Part shown: in pieces, positions 60,633-64,000 of the stretch
How the letters are laid out: every line of letters starts with the position of its first letter
How positions within the stretch are numbered: the first letter of the stretch is position 1
NCBI GenBank assembly: GCA_044350425.1
Contig: JBILHS010000005.1
Coordinates: 35,707 to 99,706, forward strand
Length of the DNA stretch: 64,000 nucleotides
Reading direction: 5' to 3'
Source of the DNA: M3007 sp044350425
GTDB lineage: Bacteria; Bacteroidota; Bacteroidia; Chitinophagales; Saprospiraceae
Translations under genes and position numbers: made by a program
Notes under the pieces: generated by a model
What the model was told of the DNA's origin: nothing
Database searches by the model: none
The model's input: the letters and a program-made list of their open reading frames with translations, nothing else

Positions 60633-61568
60633 TCAAAAATCCATAACGCGCTTCTTATTGGTTTTCTTGATGGATGGCGGCAAATTATCGCTAATAGCCT
60701 CCTTTAAAACCGCAATCAGTCTTTTTTTGGCCATGCTTCGGTGTGTCACAAGACTGATCTCGCGCACCGGCGCGGGCGGTTTGAAGAAACGAATGTACTG
60801 CATCTGGTCTTCATCCATATCCAGGATGGCTAAATGAGGCAGGATCGTGATGCCTGAATGTGCTTCTACCAAGCGTTTCAGGGTTTCAAGACTGCCTGCT
60901 TCGTAACTGATATTGCTGAGTGAACTTTGCGTTTTTTGCAAAGCACAGAGGTTGATGACCTGCGCCCGCATACAATGCCCTTCCTGCAAAAGCATCAACA
61001 GGTTGGCATCAATATCTTCAGCCAGCAAATAATTTTTTTTGAGGATTGCGTTTTCGTTGGGGGCATACACCACAAATTCTTCATAAAAAACGGGGTCTTC
61101 AAAGAGTTGATTGTCTTTGGAGGGGGTTGCCATAATACCCACATCTAAGATCCCTTTTTTCAGATGCGCGATGATGTTATCGGTCGTTAGTTCCGTAATA
61201 CTCAACTTTAAATCACTGTATTTTTCAGAAAAATCTTTCAAAAACAAGGGCAAAAGGTAAGGCGCCAGGGTAGGAATGATGCCCAACCGCAGCTCACCGC
61301 TCACGGTTTCCATGCGGTCCCTCACCATTTGTTTTAAATTTTCAGATTCATTTAAAATCAAACGGGCTTGTGCGATGATCTCGGTTCCAAGCGCTGTGGG
61401 CAGGATGGGTTGCTTGCTTCTGTCAAAAATTTTCACACCCAACTCGTCTTCCAGTTTCTGGATCATGGCACTCAGGGAAGGCTGTGTGATGAAGCATTTT
61501 TCAGCTGCGGTGGAGAACTGTTTGTAAGCGTCTAACGCCAGTATGTATTCTAATTGTTGTAAAGTCAT
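60633..61568 (-). CDS. oxyR: LysR-type peroxide regulator OxyR
   Basis: 311 residues. N-terminal HTH: LEYILALDAYKQFSTAAEKC, then TQPSLSAMIQKLEDELG. The sensor region has QEGHCMRAQVINLCAL, with Cys199 and Cys208 at the same positions as the peroxide-sensing pair of E. coli OxyR. Divergent from katG, with OxyR boxes beginning 5 nt upstream of its own start codon, so it probably represses itself and activates katG. Confidence 0.93.
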   Translation of the reverse strand: MTLQQLEYILALDAYKQFSTAAEKCFITQPSLSAMIQKLEDELGVKIFDRSKQPILPTALGTEIIAQARLILNESENLKQMVRDRMETVSGELRLGIIPTLAPYLLPLFLKDFSEKYSDLKLSITELTTDNIIAHLKKGILDVGIMATPSKDNQLFEDPVFYEEFVVYAPNENAILKKNYLLAEDIDANLLMLLQEGHCMRAQVINLCALQKTQSSLSNISYEAGSLETLKRLVEAHSGITILPHLAILDMDEDQMQYIRFFKPPAPVREISLVTHRSMAKKRLIAVLKEAISDNLPPSIKKTNKKRVMDF

Positions 61569-61572
61569 AAGT

Positions 61573-61617
61573 ATAGTCTTAAACTATAGAAGTATAGAAA
61601 TTATTATTTTGAACTAT
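61573..61617. promoter_or_regulatory. OxyR binding region
   Basis: ATAG-N7-CTAT at 61573-61587, a second ATAG at 61594-61597 and CTAT at 61614-61617. The first dyad matches the OxyR half-site ATAGntnnnanCTAT except one base; the second is looser. The region ends over the -33 box of the katG promoter, suiting activation. Confidence 0.65.
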
Positions 61618-61638
61618 GTTTTTATTGGGCTAATTTTG
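61609..61638 (+). promoter_or_regulatory. katG promoter TTG-N19-TAATTTTG
   Basis: TTG (61609-61611), 19-nt spacer, TAATTTTG (61631-61638): a full match to the Bacteroidota consensus. Transcription should begin near 61642-61646, giving a ~140-nt leader. Confidence 0.7.
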
Positions 61639-61644
61639 TACCCT

Positions 61645-61756
61645 CAGACTGATGGATATTTAGACAATGGACATTAGACATGATTCAGCAAGTGCCTGAT
61701 TTTTAAGTTTTTAGCGTGCAAGTCCAACGTCCATTGTCTAAATATCCATCAGTCTG
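61645..61756 (+). repeat. 28-nt perfect hairpin in the katG 5' leader
   Basis: Arms 61645-61672 and 61729-61756 are perfectly complementary (CAGACTGATGGATATTTAGA...), with a 56-nt loop. If the promoter call is right, the hairpin starts at about +1 and ends 29 nt before the katG ATG. Confidence 0.85.
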
Positions 61757-61785
61757 CACTACCAACAATTTATTAATCAATAAAA

Positions 61786-64000
61786 ATGGAAAATAGCACA
61801 ACCAATTCAAACCCAGAAAGCAAGTGCCCCTTCCATGGTGGCGCACTCAAACAAAGCGCAGGCGGCGGTACCAGAAATCGCGACTGGTGGCCCAACCAGT
61901 TAAAATTGAATATTCTCCGGCAGCATTCTGCCCTTTCCAACCCGATGGGCGAAAAATTCAACTATGCGGAGGAATTCAAAAGCCTCGACCTGAAAGCCCT
62001 GAAGCAGGATATTTTCGAGTTGATGACACAATCTCAGGCTTGGTGGCCAGCCGATTACGGTCACTATGGTCCGTTCTTCATCCGCATGGCCTGGCACAGC
62101 GCAGGTACTTACCGTATCTCTGACGGTCGCGGTGGTGGCGGCTCCGGTACCCAGCGTTTTGCACCCCTCAACAGTTGGCCAGACAATACAAACCTGGATA
62201 AGGCTCGTTTGCTCCTCTGGCCGATCAAACAGAAATACGGCCGCAAAATTTCCTGGGCAGACCTGATGATCCTCACCGGCAACTGCGCCCTCGAATCCAT
62301 GGGCTTTGAAACCTTTGGTTTTGCTGGCGGACGGGAAGATGTTTGGGAAGCTCCGGAAGATATTTACTGGGGTTCTGAAACGGAATGGCTGGCAGATAAA
62401 CGCTATACCGGCGACCGCGAGCTGGAAAATCCGCTCGGTGCCGTCCAAATGGGTTTGATTTATGTAAATCCGGAAGGCCCTAACGGAAATCCGGATCCGA
62501 TTGCCTCCGCACGTGACATTCGTGAAACCTTTGGCCGGATGGCCATGGATGACGAAGAGACGGTGGCACTGATTGCCGGTGGACACACTTTCGGCAAAAC
62601 CCACGGCGCCGGAGATCCAAATGTTTTCGTTGGTAAGGAACCAGCCGCAGCGGGCATTGAAGAGCAAGGCCTCGGCTGGAAAAATACGATGGGAAGCGGA
62701 AGTGGAGAAAACACGATCACCAGCGGATTGGAAGGCGCATGGACCACGACGCCTACGAAATGGAGCAACAACTACTTCGAAAATCTTTTCGGTTTTGAGT
62801 GGGAATTGACCAAGAGTCCCGCCGGTGCACATCAATGGAAACCCAAAGGCGGCGCCGCAGCTGATACCGTTCCGGATGCACACAACCCATCCAAACGTCA
62901 CGCACCTACCATGCTGACTACCGATCTGGCTTTGCGTGTGGATCCGGCCTATGAAAAGATCTCCAGACGTTTCTTCGAAAATCCGGATCAGTTTGCGGAC
63001 GCTTTCGCCCGGGCCTGGTTCAAATTGACCCACCGCGATATGGGTCCACGTGCGCGCTACCTCGGATCTGAAGTGCCCGCAGAAGTATTGATCTGGCAGG
63101 ATCCAATCCCTGCCGTTTCGCATCAACTGATCGATGATCAGGACATCGCTGCATTGAAAACTAAAATACTGGCTTCCGGATTGACGGTATCTCAACTGGT
63201 ATCCACCGCATGGGCTTCCGCAGCAACCTTCCGTGGCTCCGATAAACGCGGTGGTGCAAACGGCGCCCGCATTCGTCTGGCTCCACAGAAATACTGGGCC
63301 GTCAACAACCCTGCACAATTGTCGAAAGTGCTGGATACCCTCGAAGGCATCCAAACTGCATTTAATAGCGCTGGTTCTGGCAAACAGGTTTCGCTCGCCG
63401 ATCTGATCGTGCTGGGTGGATGTGCCGGAATTGAACAGGCTGCAAAAAATGCCGGTCAAACCGTGAGTGTTTCTTTCACACCCGGACGCAATGATGCTTC
63501 ACAGGCACAAACGGATGTAGAATCATTTGCTGTGCTCGAGCCTGCTGCTGATGGCTTCCGCAACTACTTCAAGCCTAAGCACGCTACCTCCGCAGAGGAA
63601 ATGCTGATCGACAAGGCACAATTGCTGACGCTGACGGCTCCTGAACTGACTGCCCTCCTGGGTGGTATGCGGGTGTTGAATACCAATTTTGATCATTCCA
63701 AACACGGCGTATTCACTAAGCGCCCGGAAGCACTGACCAACGATTTCTTTGTAAACCTGCTCGATTTCACCACGACCTGGAAAGCGACTTCTGCTGCTCA
63801 GGATGTGTTTGAGGGTCATGATCGCAGCACCGGCGAACTGAAGTGGACGGCCACCCGGGTCGATCTCGTTTTCGGTTCCAACTCAGAACTTCGCGCCCTG
63901 GCGGAAGTGTATGGTTGTGCGGATGGTCAGGAGAAATTTGTGCAGGACTTTGTAGCTGCCTGGAATAAGGTGATGAATCTGGACCGGTTTGACCTGGTTT
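61786..64000 (+). CDS. katG: Catalase-peroxidase KatG (partial, cut by window end)
   Basis: 738 complete codons are visible from the ATG at 61786, open to the window end. Active site: Arg100, Trp103, His104 in FIRMAWHSAGTYR; proximal His267 in ALIAGGHTFGKTHGAG. The Met-Tyr-Trp adduct residues Trp103, Tyr226 (GLIYVNPEG) and Met252 (GRMAMDD) are all present, so both catalase and peroxidase activity are expected. The duplicated C-terminal domain continues to the edge; typical proteins are ~740-760 residues. Controlled by the adjacent OxyR site. Confidence 0.96.
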   Translation, partial: MENSTTNSNPESKCPFHGGALKQSAGGGTRNRDWWPNQLKLNILRQHSALSNPMGEKFNYAEEFKSLDLKALKQDIFELMTQSQAWWPADYGHYGPFFIRMAWHSAGTYRISDGRGGGGSGTQRFAPLNSWPDNTNLDKARLLLWPIKQKYGRKISWADLMILTGNCALESMGFETFGFAGGREDVWEAPEDIYWGSETEWLADKRYTGDRELENPLGAVQMGLIYVNPEGPNGNPDPIASARDIRETFGRMAMDDEETVALIAGGHTFGKTHGAGDPNVFVGKEPAAAGIEEQGLGWKNTMGSGSGENTITSGLEGAWTTTPTKWSNNYFENLFGFEWELTKSPAGAHQWKPKGGAAADTVPDAHNPSKRHAPTMLTTDLALRVDPAYEKISRRFFENPDQFADAFARAWFKLTHRDMGPRARYLGSEVPAEVLIWQDPIPAVSHQLIDDQDIAALKTKILASGLTVSQLVSTAWASAATFRGSDKRGGANGARIRLAPQKYWAVNNPAQLSKVLDTLEGIQTAFNSAGSGKQVSLADLIVLGGCAGIEQAAKNAGQTVSVSFTPGRNDASQAQTDVESFAVLEPAADGFRNYFKPKHATSAEEMLIDKAQLLTLTAPELTALLGGMRVLNTNFDHSKHGVFTKRPEALTNDFFVNLLDFTTTWKATSAAQDVFEGHDRSTGELKWTATRVDLVFGSNSELRALAEVYGCADGQEKFVQDFVAAWNKVMNLDRFDLV

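Noticed and set aside
61900..63459. 519-codon open frame antisense to katG
   Set aside because: Mirror of GC-biased katG codons. The sense strand encodes intact catalase-peroxidase active sites, so the antisense frame is not credible.

Overview
The window reads as chromosomal DNA from a member of the Bacteroidota, most likely the Saprospiria (Haliscomenobacter/Lewinella-like). Supporting this are type IX secretion sorting domains (CHU_C type B and Por type A), GLPGLI and PF14905 outer-membrane proteins, a TonB-dependent receptor with a CarboxypepD_reg-like plug, RicT beside holB, Bat-type VWA genes, TTG-N19/20-TAnnTTTG promoters and very few Shine-Dalgarno sequences. No rRNA, tRNA, CRISPR array or complete transposase gene was found.

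Layout. 0-7 kb: a T9SS-exported IgGFc-binding-like surface protein, FkbM methyltransferase, CHU_C-like lipoprotein, Tat-exported TIM-barrel protein, WGR/DUF4240 protein and a sensor kinase. 7-12 kb: GLPGLI protein, PF14905 barrel and an OmpR-type regulator, which with the kinase form a probable envelope two-component locus. 12-21 kb: methylmalonyl-CoA mutase, mnmA, a BNR-repeat T9SS protein, arfB and an S9 peptidase. 21-24 kb: a small polysaccharide cluster (glycosyltransferase, 36-residue membrane protein, O-antigen ligase-like protein). 24.0-25.4 kb: a decayed accessory patch with a broken DUF433/DUF5615 toxin-antitoxin pair, an immunity-like pseudogene and a frameshifted antitoxin-like gene, interleaved with long inverted repeats. 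25-41 kb: TonB receptor, M16-like protein, dnaN, TPR protein, Bat/DUF58 operon, rhodanese-like lipoprotein, ricT, holB and trxB. 41.4-45.3 kb: a same-strand run of a subtilisin-like protease without a signal peptide, an AAA15/DUF3696-type ATPase and a small PIN-like protein. This is the best candidate for an uncharacterised, possibly defensive, system. 45-51 kb: smpB, class III aminotransferase, CBS protein, Crp/Fnr regulator and GH57/DUF3536 protein. 51-56 kb: a 1555-residue HYR/dockerin-like T9SS protein. 56-64 kb: two tiny paralogous lipoproteins, yidD, an OmpR-type regulator, hemW, chrA, and divergent oxyR/katG with a readable OxyR-controlled promoter. katG runs off the window end.

The most unusual content is between genes. 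(i) Two copies of a ~190-nt nested hairpin element differ in an internal palindrome, and both arms change together. (ii) Two other long inverted repeats have unrelated stems around a related ~50-nt loop. (iii) Several families of short quasi-tandem words, such as ACCGTAA, ATGTGGTCAATG and AACTTGATACTT, occur in both orientations and build hairpins at gene ends. Some lie inside or against genes: one is in the mutase reading frame, one supplies the end of the aminotransferase, and others abut start codons.
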